Positions 27,581-35,566 of a DNA stretch of 64,000 bases are shown here, one piece after another (positions within the stretch are counted from its first letter, which is position 1; each line of letters starts with the position of its first letter). The position numbers were made by a program, and so were the translations under genes. Origin of the DNA: Flavobacterium humidisoli (GTDB lineage Bacteria > Bacteroidota > Bacteroidia > Flavobacteriales > Flavobacteriaceae); the NCBI RefSeq assembly GCF_023272795.1, contig NZ_CP096829.1:3720001-3784000 (forward strand), written 5' to 3'. The notes beneath the pieces were generated by a model. It saw only the letters and a list, made by a program, of their open reading frames with translations. It was not told where the DNA came from and did no database searches.

Positions 27581-27602
27581 ACTGGTTACAAAGTTATACC
27601 AT
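27581..27602 (-). promoter_or_regulatory. HxlR promoter with candidate operator (copy 1)
   Basis: The 19-bp core TGGTTACAAAGTTATACCA (27583-27601) has TGGT...ACCA ends. It contains the minus-strand -7 box TAACTTTG (27589-27596), so a bound regulator would block its own promoter. The whole 22-bp block is identical to 31847-31868. Confidence 0.75.
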
Positions 27603-27611
27603 AATTCTAAA

Positions 27612-27640
27612 AAAATGAAAAAAAAAGTTTAAAATTAAAC
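27612..27640 (-). terminator. AT-rich terminator of the kai operon
   Basis: Short symmetric stem GTTTAAAATTAAAC (27627-27640), followed on the minus strand by nine T residues, just past the receiver gene. The stem has few GC pairs, so it may be weak. Confidence 0.5.
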
Positions 27641-27645
27641 GAAAT

Positions 27646-28050
27646 TTAAGCTTCAATAATGCTCAAAATAGTTTTCGGAATTTCAGCGAAAGCTTCAAAA
27701 GAATAGGGTTTAATTAAGTAGGCTTTTACGCCCATATCATCGCATTTTTCTTTATAAGAAGGATTAATGCTTGTGGAATAAACAAAACACGGAATATTTT
27801 TTAATTCATCATTACTAAAGATTTCTTGCAAAGCTTCAATACCGTCAATAATAGGCATATTGATATCGGTAAGTATAACATCGGGATTTTCGTTCGAATC
27901 GTTTTTTAGATAATTAAGCAATTCTTCGCCATTGGCAACAAGACTAACTTTGCTAAAATTTGGATTATTGGTAAAAGTTTCTGTAATGACATCTGCATCA
28001 TCTATGTCATCTTCAGCAATTACGATATGTAAATTATATTTTTCCGGCAT
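27646..28050 (-). CDS. Single-domain response regulator of the kai operon
   Basis: 134 residues, only a CheY-like receiver, close to the Rcp1 group that pairs with phytochrome kinases. Acidic pair E13-D14-D15, phospho-acceptor D62 (DVILTDINMPIIDG), conserved YSTS and LIKPYSF. No output domain. It begins 1 bp after the kinase gene stops and is the last gene of kaiC-kaiB-kaiB-HK-RR. It most likely takes phosphate from that kinase; the downstream partner is unknown. Confidence 0.93.
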   Translation of the reverse strand: MPEKYNLHIVIAEDDIDDADVITETFTNNPNFSKVSLVANGEELLNYLKNDSNENPDVILTDINMPIIDGIEALQEIFSNDELKNIPCFVYSTSINPSYKEKCDDMGVKAYLIKPYSFEAFAEIPKTILSIIEA

Positions 28051-28051
28051 T

Positions 28052-29308
28052 TTATAAGATGGGGAAGTAAAGGTTAAATACTGTTCCTTTGTTCAATGTG
28101 CTTTCAACGGTAATATTTCCAGAATGGTTTTCCATTATTTTTTTACAGATCGCAAGACCAATACCGTTTCCTGAATATTCATTTCTGGCATGTAGGCGTT
28201 GAAAAATGATAAATATTTTAAGCAAATGGCTTTCTTCCATTCCAATGCCGTTATCTTTTATCTGAACCTTTACAAATTTAGCATTTTGATTTGGTATTTC
28301 AGTATCTAAATTTTCTTCTTGCGAAATTTCAATTATAGGAGTAGTATCTGTTTTGCTATATTTAATGGCGTTTGAAATAAGATTAGAGAAAAGCTGTCTC
28401 ATCTGCACGCGAGAAGCTTTGATAGTGGGAACTTTTCCTGTTTTGATAATGGCTTTTTTATCAGAAATTATAATTTCAAAATCCTCAATAACTTCCGAAA
28501 TTATGGTTCTTAAATCTATTTCTGTTCGTTCTTCCTGCGCGGTATGCGAAGAATACTGCACTAAATCATCTACAAGCGAATTTAATCTTAAGGCCGATAG
28601 TTTCATGACATTTACCGCTTTTGTATCGGCTTCTTTAAAATAGCTTCCATCAATTCTGCTGGTATTCATGACAATTTTCCGCAGGGGTTCTTTTAAATCG
28701 TGTGAGATCACATGAATAAATTCCTCTAGATTACGATTGATTTTATTCAGTTCGTTTATTTTTTCTTCTAATTCTTTCTGATGGCGAATTAAGGCTTCTT
28801 CATGCTTTTTCTTTTCAGTCAAATCGGTAATCACAACCCCAATCGCCTCTACAGCGGGTTCCAGATCAGTTAAAGCGATATAAGCAGGAAAAGTCTTTTT
28901 TTCATTCTCCGATTTTAAAAGTATTTCATGTTTAGTAATTCCATATCTCAGTGCTTCTATAAGAGAAATAAACTGCGTTTGGTTGGTAAAATATTCATAA
29001 ATGTACGTTCCCGTTATTTTTTCTGAAGTAATGCCAACCAGTTTAGAAAAATGTTCATTGCAGTAGAGTATAAGTCCTTTTCTTGAAATACTCAGCGCGC
29101 CCTGACCAAATTTCTCTATAAGAAGACGATAAGTGTAATCGGCGGTTTCTAGAGAATATAGTTCGGGAACTCCATTATTGCTTACCACAAGCGCATCTAC
29201 ATCTCCTTGTTTTATAGCATTGACAATACTATTTGATTCATAAAGTTCTTCTTTCAATGATTCAATTTCTGCTAATAATGCGGCTATATTTTTTTTATTT
29301 TCCTTCAA
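28052..29308 (-). CDS. PAS-domain sensor histidine kinase of the kai operon
   Basis: 418 residues, soluble. An N-terminal coiled coil (about 1-35) is followed by a PAS domain (about 60-165) and a second coiled coil. The H-box is HVISHDLKEPLRKI (H203), the N-box LFSNLISNAIKYSK, and the ATP lid GNGIGLAICKKIMENHSG. The kinase core is of the phytochrome/SasA-adjacent type and closely resembles bphP in this window. There is no KaiB-like sensor domain, so it is not a SasA orthologue. It lies directly downstream of the two kaiB genes (1-bp gap), so it is probably the output or input kinase of this Kai module. Confidence 0.93.
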   Translation of the reverse strand: MKENKKNIAALLAEIESLKEELYESNSIVNAIKQGDVDALVVSNNGVPELYSLETADYTYRLLIEKFGQGALSISRKGLILYCNEHFSKLVGITSEKITGTYIYEYFTNQTQFISLIEALRYGITKHEILLKSENEKKTFPAYIALTDLEPAVEAIGVVITDLTEKKKHEEALIRHQKELEEKINELNKINRNLEEFIHVISHDLKEPLRKIVMNTSRIDGSYFKEADTKAVNVMKLSALRLNSLVDDLVQYSSHTAQEERTEIDLRTIISEVIEDFEIIISDKKAIIKTGKVPTIKASRVQMRQLFSNLISNAIKYSKTDTTPIIEISQEENLDTEIPNQNAKFVKVQIKDNGIGMEESHLLKIFIIFQRLHARNEYSGNGIGLAICKKIMENHSGNITVESTLNKGTVFNLYFPIL

Positions 29309-29309
29309 A

Positions 29310-29609
29310 CTATTCGCTTATATTAAGTATGTATAATACTTTTTCTTTATCTGATAAATCTCCTAAAATAATTCTTTTAGGTTCTGGATGTGTTTTGATC
29401 AAGGTAGGAATTGCTACAATTTGATGAATCACAGCCTGTTCTTTATCACGGCTGATATCAACAATTTCTAATTCATAATTGTTGGTGAGATAGGTGTCGC
29501 AGATTTTGCGTATATTTTCGATTGCATGTCCTGATTTAACAGACATACCTGAAACAAAAAGCATGAACTTATGTTTGGTTGTACTAGTGCCATCAGATGA
29601 ATCTTCCAT
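29310..29609 (-). CDS. kaiB: KaiB-like protein 2
   Basis: 99 residues of the KaiB thioredoxin-like/fold-switching family. Conserved pieces: LMLFVSGMSVKSGHAIENI, VAIPTLIKTHPEPKRIILG and DLSDKEKVLYILNI. It is clearly diverged from the neighbouring KaiB (different N-terminus, NPQLAEGD replaced by KEQAVIHQ), so it is a paralogue with a possibly distinct partner. It starts 2 bp after the other kaiB. Confidence 0.9.
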   Translation of the reverse strand: MEDSSDGTSTTKHKFMLFVSGMSVKSGHAIENIRKICDTYLTNNYELEIVDISRDKEQAVIHQIVAIPTLIKTHPEPKRIILGDLSDKEKVLYILNISE

Positions 29610-29611
29610 GA

Positions 29612-29905
29612 TTAAGAGTTTATAGGTTTGATGTTAAGTCCTACAAGCACTCTTTCTTCATTAGAAAGGTCACCAATAATTTTACGAATAGGCTCGGGAA
29701 ATTTACGCACCAAAGTAGGTACGGCCAAAATCTGATCGCCTTCTGCCAATTGCGGATTCTTGAGCAAATCGATAATTTCGATGCTGTATTTTCCTTTTAA
29801 ATATTCCTCGGCATACTTTTTTATGTTTTCTAGCGCCTTGATCGATTTTGGCGTTTGCCCTGCTATATAAAGCAATAATTGCCATTCGGCTACTTCTTTT
29901 TTCAT
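29612..29905 (-). CDS. kaiB: KaiB-like protein 1
   Basis: 97 residues. Close to the cyanobacterial consensus: [58 protein letters not shown] and ERVLVGLNI. KaiB binds the CI ring of KaiC after switching fold and sets the pace of the KaiC cycle. The gene lies 5 bp downstream of kaiC and 2 bp upstream of the second kaiB. No kaiA is present. Confidence 0.95.
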   Translation of the reverse strand: MKKEVAEWQLLLYIAGQTPKSIKALENIKKYAEEYLKGKYSIEIIDLLKNPQLAEGDQILAVPTLVRKFPEPIRKIIGDLSNEERVLVGLNIKPINS

Positions 29906-29910
29906 CTTAT

Positions 29911-31584
29911 TTATTTTTTCTTAGAAGACATTTTTTCCTGCAATTCTTCTGTTGCTTTAAGGATACTTAGTTCTTCTTCAGCAGATTCAAATTCTGTTCT
30001 CAATGCTTCAATATTTGCCTCAAGGACTTTGCGTTTACGCTCAATTTCCCTGTCTTTTCGGCTAATTTCGTTTTGAAGCTTAATATCCGACATGGTTTTT
30101 TTGAATTGATAAGATTGTCTTGCCGCTCCCGTCAAAATTCCCTGCGGACCTAATTCAACATCTAGTAATTCGATTCCCTTGCTCGTTATGACAAATTCTC
30201 TTACTTGATTAGAATGCCCCATTCCGCGCGCTTTGATGATAAAAATACCACGATTTCTTTCGCCAACACCTTCCATATCGCGAACTGTAATCCAGGTATC
30301 GACCAATGAAGAAACCGATTCTTCTGCCAGATCCGGTCTAAAATTATCGGTTTGTTTGTTGAGCGACGTAAACATGGCGGTAATATTATTCGCTTTCAGC
30401 ATATCAATTAACCGAACGAGCATCGAGCGGACTTCGTGTTCGCTTCCTACCGAAATAAGATTGCTGATCGGGTCAATAATAATTGTAGTAGGCTGAAACT
30501 CTTTGATTAGTTTTCTAAGCGTAAGCAAATGAAGTTCCAAACCATTTAATGACGGACGCGAAGAATGTATTTGCAAAATGCCTTTTGTGATGTGTTTTTC
30601 CAGATTAACTCCGATTGATTTCATGTTGCGCACCAATTGATGCGGTGATTCTTCAAAGGCGAAGTAAATCGTTTTTTCGTTCTTTTCGCATTGTTCATTA
30701 GCAAAATAACAGGCCACTGTCGTTTTAGCCGTTCCTGCCGTTCCCGAAACCAAAATATTACTTCCTCTGTAGAAACCGCCGCCATGAAACATTTCATTTA
30801 GTCCAGGAACACCGGTAGAAATAATATCTGAGGAAACTTCGTTATCCAATTTGAGAGAAGTAATCGGAAGAACTGAAATTCCGTCTTCATCAATTAAAAA
30901 CGGATACTCATTTGTTCCATGTGTTGAACCTCTGTATTTTACAATTCTAAGCCTTCTAGTCGAAACCTGTTCAATTACACGATGATCGAGAACAATTACG
31001 CAGTCCGAAACGTATTCTTCCAGACCTTGACGGGTTAGTGTAGCTTCGCCGCGTTCTCCTGTAATAATCGCAGTTACCCCTTTGGTTTTAAGCCAATGGA
31101 ATAATCTTCGCAATTCCGCTCGTAAAATGGCCTGATTGTCTAGACCAGCAAAAAGCGATTCGATTGTATCCAATACAACACGAGTGGCTTTTATAGAATC
31201 GATAGCATGTCCTAAACGAATAAATAAGCCGTCAAGATCATATTCGCCCGCTTCTTCAATTTCTGATCTTTCAACGCGGACATGATCTACAACAAGCATT
31301 TTATCTTTTTTAAGCTGTTCAAGGTCAAAGCCTAATGATTTAACATTTAACGTTAAGTCGTCTGAAGGCTCTTCAAAAGACATAAAAACTCCTGGTTCGT
31401 TATGCTCTGTAATTCCTTTTATAAGAAACTGCATTGACAATAAAGTTTTGCCGCATCCCGCACCGCCACAGATTAAAGTTGGTCGTCCTTGCGGAAATCC
31501 TCCATCTGTAATCTCATCTAATCCATCGACTCCAGTAGGAGTTTTTGGAAATATAAAACTATGTAATTTTGTTTTTTCTTGCAC
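29911..31584 (-). CDS. kaiC: KaiC-family double-RecA ATPase/kinase
   Basis: 557 residues. CI domain: Walker A GGAGCGKT (40-47), catalytic glutamates E71-E72 (FEEPSDDL). CII domain: Walker A GTAGTAKT (281-288), E311-E312 (FEESPHQL). The phosphorylation site aligned to Ser431-Thr432 of Synechococcus KaiC is Ser425-Ser426 here ([11 protein letters not shown]). The last about 60 residues (498-555) form a charged coiled coil missing from cyanobacterial KaiC (519 residues) but known from the Rhodobacter sphaeroides KaiB-KaiC timer. First gene of a five-gene operon with two kaiB genes, a kinase and a receiver. A good promoter lies just upstream. Expected role: hexameric timing or stress-signalling ATPase. 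Confidence 0.96.
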   Translation of the reverse strand: MQEKTKLHSFIFPKTPTGVDGLDEITDGGFPQGRPTLICGGAGCGKTLLSMQFLIKGITEHNEPGVFMSFEEPSDDLTLNVKSLGFDLEQLKKDKMLVVDHVRVERSEIEEAGEYDLDGLFIRLGHAIDSIKATRVVLDTIESLFAGLDNQAILRAELRRLFHWLKTKGVTAIITGERGEATLTRQGLEEYVSDCVIVLDHRVIEQVSTRRLRIVKYRGSTHGTNEYPFLIDEDGISVLPITSLKLDNEVSSDIISTGVPGLNEMFHGGGFYRGSNILVSGTAGTAKTTVACYFANEQCEKNEKTIYFAFEESPHQLVRNMKSIGVNLEKHITKGILQIHSSRPSLNGLELHLLTLRKLIKEFQPTTIIIDPISNLISVGSEHEVRSMLVRLIDMLKANNITAMFTSLNKQTDNFRPDLAEESVSSLVDTWITVRDMEGVGERNRGIFIIKARGMGHSNQVREFVITSKGIELLDVELGPQGILTGAARQSYQFKKTMSDIKLQNEISRKDREIERKRKVLEANIEALRTEFESAEEELSILKATEELQEKMSSKKK

Positions 31585-31606
31585 GATAATAAATTTCTGT
31601 ATTACT

Positions 31607-31636
31607 CAAATATACCTTTTTCTGAAGAATTTTCAA
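31607..31636 (-). promoter_or_regulatory. Promoter of the kai operon
   Basis: Minus-strand TTG (31634-31636), 19-bp spacer, then TATATTTG (31607-31614). This is a near-ideal Bacteroidetes -33/-7 pair, 23 bp upstream of the kaiC start. Confidence 0.8.
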
Positions 31637-31846
31637 TGAATTCTCATTACGATTTAACACGTATTTAATGAAGTTTTAAAAATAAATTAAGAGAATTTGT
31701 TTAAAAATCTAAACAAATCGAAAAATTTTGACCAAAAAAGTGAAGAATATAGATTCAATATTTAACACGGAAATTAGATTTTTTACTAAAACGTATTTTT
31801 CTGTACAGATTTAATGTTAAAATGTACTTCTGGTATACTCCATGAT
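31637..31846. other. AT-rich part of the kaiC-SDR divergent intergenic region
   Basis: The gap 31585-31909 holds the kaiC promoter on one side and the SDR promoter/operator on the other. The middle is AT-rich, and no gene or stable hairpin was recognised in it. Confidence 0.4.
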
Positions 31847-31868
31847 ACTGGTTACAAAGTTATACCAT
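31847..31868. promoter_or_regulatory. Candidate HxlR operator (copy 2) at the SDR promoter
   Basis: Exact 22-bp copy of 27581-27602, containing TGGTTACAAAGTTATACCA. It ends 8 bp before the SDR -7 box, covering the spacer/-33 region, so binding should affect SDR transcription. Confidence 0.75.
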
Positions 31869-31876
31869 TTTGAATT

Positions 31877-31884
31877 TACCTTTG
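31877..31884 (+). promoter_or_regulatory. -7 box of the SDR promoter
   Basis: TACCTTTG matches TAnnTTTG, 26 bp before the ATG at 31910. Confidence 0.7.
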
Positions 31885-31909
31885 TCTCATTAATTTAAAC
31901 ACATAAAAA

Positions 31910-32653
31910 ATGGACAATTTAAAAAATAAAGTGGCAGTGATAACAGGCGGTAACAGTGGAATAGGTTACGCAACGGCTAAACAATTAAAAGAGCAGGGCG
32001 TTAATGTAATTATTACAGGAAGAAGAAAAGAAGCTATAGAAAAAGCAGCTTTAGAATTAGGAGTTACAGCAATCACAGCAGACCAATCGAGTGTTTCGGA
32101 TATCGAAAATCTAGCTGCTCAGGTAAAATCCGATTTTGGTTTGGTTGATATTTTGTTTATCAATGCTGGAATCGCAGGTTTGGGAACGATCGAACAAACC
32201 ACAGAAGAATTATTTGACAGTATTATGAATGTCAATTTAAGAGGAGCTTTTTTCACTTTAAGCAAATTCATCCCAATTTTAAAAGACGGCGCTTCGGTGG
32301 TATTTCTTTCTTCTAATACTGCGAGTATGCCAGGTCCAGGATCTTCAGTTTATTCGGCGAGTAAAACCGCTTTGAATTCGGTAATGAAATCGGCAGCATT
32401 AGAATTAGCGCCAAGAAAAATCAGAGTCAATTCGGTAAGTCCGGGACCAACTCAAACCGAAGTCATGAACAAAGTCGGTCTTGACGAAAACACCGTAAAA
32501 GGAATTATGGATGTTGTAGTAGAAAAAGTGCCACTCAAGCAAATGGGAAGGGCAGAAGATGTGGCCAAAATGGTTTCGCATTTGAGCAGTGAAAATGCAG
32601 GTTTTATTACCGGCGCTGATTTTATTATGGATGGCGGGATGGTTTTATCCTAA
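31910..32653 (+). CDS. Short-chain dehydrogenase/reductase (HxlR-controlled candidate)
   Basis: 247 residues, classical SDR. Cofactor motif TGGNSGIGYATAKQL. NAG motif in INAGIAGLG. Catalytic Ser in FLSSNTASMPG, and YSASK with the Tyr-Lys pair. Arg at GRRKEAI suggests NADPH preference. The substrate cannot be read from sequence. It is often paired with HxlR regulators in Bacteroidetes, and here it shares a 22-bp operator with the HxlR gene 4.3 kb away. A role in carbonyl or quinone detoxification is an inference. Confidence 0.92.
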   Translation: MDNLKNKVAVITGGNSGIGYATAKQLKEQGVNVIITGRRKEAIEKAALELGVTAITADQSSVSDIENLAAQVKSDFGLVDILFINAGIAGLGTIEQTTEELFDSIMNVNLRGAFFTLSKFIPILKDGASVVFLSSNTASMPGPGSSVYSASKTALNSVMKSAALELAPRKIRVNSVSPGPTQTEVMNKVGLDENTVKGIMDVVVEKVPLKQMGRAEDVAKMVSHLSSENAGFITGADFIMDGGMVLS

Positions 32654-32727
32654 GATGCTAAGGTTCTAAGCTTTTTCTTCTGATTATGAAATAAAAGTTT
32701 AAAGCCTTTCGCCTTCAAATACTAAAA

Positions 32728-32758
32728 ATAAAAGCGATCCGTTAAGATCGCTTTTTTT
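32728..32758 (+). terminator. Terminator of the SDR gene
   Basis: AAAGCGATC/GATCGCTTT stem (32731-32739 with 32746-32754), 6-nt loop, and a seven-T tail on the plus strand. Confidence 0.85.
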
Positions 32759-32759
32759 A

Positions 32760-33033
32760 TTTCAAATAAGTTTGTTTGAAAAAACATCATTATAGAACGA
32801 TAAACACAATATGCTCCAAAAACTACTCCATCTGCATTTACTCCATTCCGTTATGGTGTTCTTTATTATGTACGATAAGTTGGATGATTTGGATTTTATT
32901 TTTTATGAAAAAGAGGATAATTATTTTAATTCTAAATAATTTAGGTTTTTTGGAACTTTGGAAAAAGAATCAAAAGAAATTAAAAATAAAAACTTAGTAC
33001 CTTAGCGTCTCAGTATCTTAGAAACTATAACAC
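32760..33033. other. Intergenic region upstream of oxyR
   Basis: No convincing gene. Short open frames exist (for example a 42-codon frame from the ATG at 32811), but none has recognisable homology. The end contains CTTAGCGTCTCAGTATCTTAG, a fragment of the dispersed GCGACTTAG-type repeats seen near 62170-62700. Confidence 0.4.
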
Positions 33034-33999
33034 ATGACCATTCAGCAGTTAAAATATATAGTCGCTTTAGACGAAGAACGGCATTTTGCAAGAGCTGCAG
33101 AAGTTTGTATGGTAACACAGCCAGGACTTACGATTCAGTTAAAAAATCTAGAAGAAGAAATCGGAATTAAGATTTTTGATCGAAATAAAGTGCCGTTGAC
33201 ACCCACCGTTTTGGGGATCGAAATTATCAATAAAGCAAAAAAGATACTTCGTGAGGTCGATGAAATTCGTGATTTTGTGATCAACGAAAAAAATCTGCTG
33301 GAAGGGGAGTTGAAGCTGGGCATTATTTCCACTTTATCGCCTTATCTGATTCCGCTGTTTATTCAGGCAATGAAAGAAGTAGCACCCAAAGTACATTTTA
33401 TTATAAAAGAAGGATATACGGGGCATTTAATGCGCGATTTAGAAACGGGAGCAATTGACGTTGCCATTATGGCGACACCAACAGGAAATCCGAATTTAAT
33501 TGAGCATGTTGTTTTTAAAGAACCGTTTGTTGCGTATTTAAATCAGACGCATCCAATGGCGAATGATGAATTTTACGAAATGCAGCTCGGCGACAAAACC
33601 GAATTGTTATTATTGCATCATGAATATTGCTACAACGCACAATTGCTAGACATCTGCGGACTAAAAACATCTGATAAAATTAAGGAACAATTTACATACG
33701 ACATCAATTCGATCGAAACCTTAAAAAATCTAGTTCGTGCCCATTTAGGATTTGCGATTATTCCGAAACTTTCTACTTTAAACGAATCAGGCGGACTTTT
33801 TAAACCTTTCAAAGAACCCGTTCCCGTAAGAGAAATAAGCCTTGTAGTTTCCGATTCCTTCTCCAAGAAATTACTGCTGGAGAAAATGAACGAAGCCATC
33901 TGGAACTGCCTTCCCGAATCACTCAAAAAAGATTTTAATTATAAAAAAATCCGCTGGAACGATTCGCCTTATTTTATCAAAGCTGTTTCTAAAAGTTAA
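33034..33999 (+). CDS. oxyR: OxyR-type LysR regulator
   Basis: 321 residues. The N-terminal HTH is MTIQQLKYIVALDEERHFAR, then AEVCMVTQPGLTIQLKNLEE. In the regulatory domain two cysteines occur at exactly positions 199 and 208 (HEYCYNAQLLDICG), the spacing and numbering of the peroxide-sensing pair C199-C208 in E. coli OxyR. It should activate peroxide-defence genes when oxidised. Neighbours are a secreted hydrolase and OsmC (both minus strand). It ends at a bidirectional hairpin terminator. Confidence 0.88.
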   Translation: MTIQQLKYIVALDEERHFARAAEVCMVTQPGLTIQLKNLEEEIGIKIFDRNKVPLTPTVLGIEIINKAKKILREVDEIRDFVINEKNLLEGELKLGIISTLSPYLIPLFIQAMKEVAPKVHFIIKEGYTGHLMRDLETGAIDVAIMATPTGNPNLIEHVVFKEPFVAYLNQTHPMANDEFYEMQLGDKTELLLLHHEYCYNAQLLDICGLKTSDKIKEQFTYDINSIETLKNLVRAHLGFAIIPKLSTLNESGGLFKPFKEPVPVREISLVVSDSFSKKLLLEKMNEAIWNCLPESLKKDFNYKKIRWNDSPYFIKAVSKS

Positions 34000-34026
34000 A
34001 TTCCAAATATTGAAAATTCTAATACT

Positions 34027-34076
34027 AAAAATTCCAAACTCCAAGCTATACTGTAACTTGGAGTTTGGAATTTTTT
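34027..34076. terminator. Bidirectional terminator between oxyR and the hydrolase
   Basis: 19-bp perfect stem AAAAATTCCAAACTCCAAG (34027-34045) with its complement starting at 34057, 11-nt loop, and a T-run. It doubles as a member of the TTGGAATTT dispersed repeat family. Confidence 0.85.
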
Positions 34077-34127
34077 ATTTAAAGTTCCTCCAAAACCATT
34101 GGAATTTGGAATTTAAAATATTGGAAT

Positions 34128-34904
34128 TTATTTTTTAAATGATGCATCAATAATCACATTCGCTACTTTCTCTGGCTGCGAAATAAACACCACATGACTG
34201 CCTTTAATTTCAGTAATTTTTGTGTTAGAACGTTTGTACATTGCTTGCTGAATGCTCGGTACAATACTTTTATCTTCAGTCGCTACGATTCCGTAAGAAG
34301 GTTTAGTTCTCCAAGCCGCATTAGTTATTTTTGTTAAAAAACCTTGTGCATGAAAAGCACCTTGTGAAGCATACATAAAATCGGCTTGTTCTTTGCTCAA
34401 ATCACCTGCAAAACCCGCGTGAAATTTAGCTTTGTCATAATACGCAATTCCTTTTTCATCTGGAGGCAATACACCATTTTCTGGAGCTGGAGGAGCAGTT
34501 TGCAGCCACTGAACAGAGTTTTCGCCATTATCAGGCTGTAAAGCCGCCACGTAAACCAAAGCCGCTACTTTCGGGTGATTTCCAGCTTCTGTAATTACAG
34601 TACCACCCCAAGAATGTCCCACCAAAATTGTCGGTCCGTCTTGTTTGTCTAAAGCTAAGTTTGTAGCATTAACATCATCCTCCAAAGAACTCAACGGATT
34701 CTGAACGATTGTTACATTATAGCCTTTTTTTGTCAAAACTTTGTATAAACCCTGCCATCCAGAACCGTCTGCAAATGCACCGTGAACCAATACGACATTT
34801 TTAATTTGTGAAGTTGTTTTTTGAGCATTTACGTTTACTGTTGAAAGTAAAAAAGTAAAAATTATTGCTGTGATTGCTAAGAAGCTTTTATATGTTGTTT
34901 TCAT
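34128..34904 (-). CDS. Secreted alpha/beta hydrolase
   Basis: 258 residues with signal peptide MKTTYKSFLAITAIIFTF...VNAQ. The mature enzyme has the oxyanion motif VLVHGAFADGSGWQGL and the nucleophile elbow GHSWGG. The acid/His part is GSHVVFISQP. It belongs to the EstC/salicylate-esterase/hydroxynitrile-lyase-like group. Substrate unknown; periplasmic. Same strand as osmC, 140 bp downstream of it, with a GTCATTTCGACCGAAGG-type dispersed repeat between. Confidence 0.88.
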   Translation of the reverse strand: MKTTYKSFLAITAIIFTFLLSTVNVNAQKTTSQIKNVVLVHGAFADGSGWQGLYKVLTKKGYNVTIVQNPLSSLEDDVNATNLALDKQDGPTILVGHSWGGTVITEAGNHPKVAALVYVAALQPDNGENSVQWLQTAPPAPENGVLPPDEKGIAYYDKAKFHAGFAGDLSKEQADFMYASQGAFHAQGFLTKITNAAWRTKPSYGIVATEDKSIVPSIQQAMYKRSNTKITEIKGSHVVFISQPEKVANVIIDASFKK

Positions 34905-34963
34905 TTTATTATAGATTTTAAATAGTTGATTTTAGATTGAATTGAAATTCCAATTTTCCCACG

Positions 34964-35044
34964 ATTTTGTCATTTCGACCGAAGGGAGAAATCACACAAG
35001 TAATTCCGCAAAGATTTGGAATTTGGAATTTTTTATATTGGAAT
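34964..35044. repeat. Dispersed repeat (GTCATTTCGACCGAAGG type plus TTGGAATTT fragments)
   Basis: TTTTGTCATTTCGACCGAAG with a GAGAAATCACA tail is a repeat type common between Bacteroidetes genes. It is joined to GGAATTTGGAATTTTTTATA fragments like those near 9450 and 34000-34135. It fills the gap between the hydrolase and osmC. Confidence 0.6.
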
Positions 35045-35461
35045 TTAATTAAGCGTAACAGTTAAAGTAATTTCAGTATTCAACAGTTTAGAAATAGGAC
35101 AAATTTCTTTTGCTTTTTGAGCCGTTTGCTGAAATTCTTCTGAAGAAATTCCAGGTACTTTTCCAGTCAATTCTAACTGAATTAAAGTAATCGTTCCGTC
35201 TTCAAAAGTTACTTTAGCGGTTGTGTCTAAATCTTCTGGAACAAAACCAGCTTCAGACAATAAAAAGCTTAATTGCATGGTAAAACAGCCAGAATGTGCC
35301 GCTGCGATTAATTCCTCAGGATTAGTTCCAACACCTTGCTCAAAACGAGTTTTAAATGATAATTGGGCATTGTCTAAAGTTGTGCTTTGTGTACTAATGG
35401 TTCCTTTTCCTTCCATTCCTGTACCTTTCCAGTTTGCGTTTGCTCTTCTTGTAAATTTCAT
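35045..35461 (-). CDS. osmC: OsmC-family peroxiredoxin
   Basis: 138 residues. The two reactive cysteines are C59 (AAAHSGCFTMQ) and C121 (AKEICPISKLLN), which is the OsmC rather than Ohr arrangement. OsmC reduces organic and inorganic peroxides in the cytoplasm. Its promoter has a -7 box TACCTTTG (35522-35529, minus strand), and two palindromes lie further upstream. A second member, Ohr, is encoded at 47921. Confidence 0.92.
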   Translation of the reverse strand: MKFTRRANANWKGTGMEGKGTISTQSTTLDNAQLSFKTRFEQGVGTNPEELIAAAHSGCFTMQLSFLLSEAGFVPEDLDTTAKVTFEDGTITLIQLELTGKVPGISSEEFQQTAQKAKEICPISKLLNTEITLTVTLN

Positions 35462-35521
35462 GATTTCTATTTTTTAAGTTATTTTTAAGATGTTCAAATC
35501 ATTTCTTTGATTTTGATGAGA

Positions 35522-35529
35522 CAAAGGTA
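35522..35529 (-). promoter_or_regulatory. -7 box of the osmC promoter
   Basis: Minus-strand TACCTTTG fits TAnnTTTG and lies about 60 bp upstream of the osmC start. Confidence 0.6.
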
Positions 35530-35566
35530 TAGGGAAGGTGTTTATTAATCAAATTAATAATTTTTT

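Noticed and set aside
28052..29308. Kinase of the Kai operon as a SasA orthologue
   Set aside because: SasA has an N-terminal KaiB-like domain; this protein has a coiled coil and PAS domain instead.
32776..32997. 73-codon open frame before oxyR
   Set aside because: TTG start, composition of AT-rich noncoding DNA, cysteine- and tryptophan-rich without a family, and it follows a terminator without a promoter.
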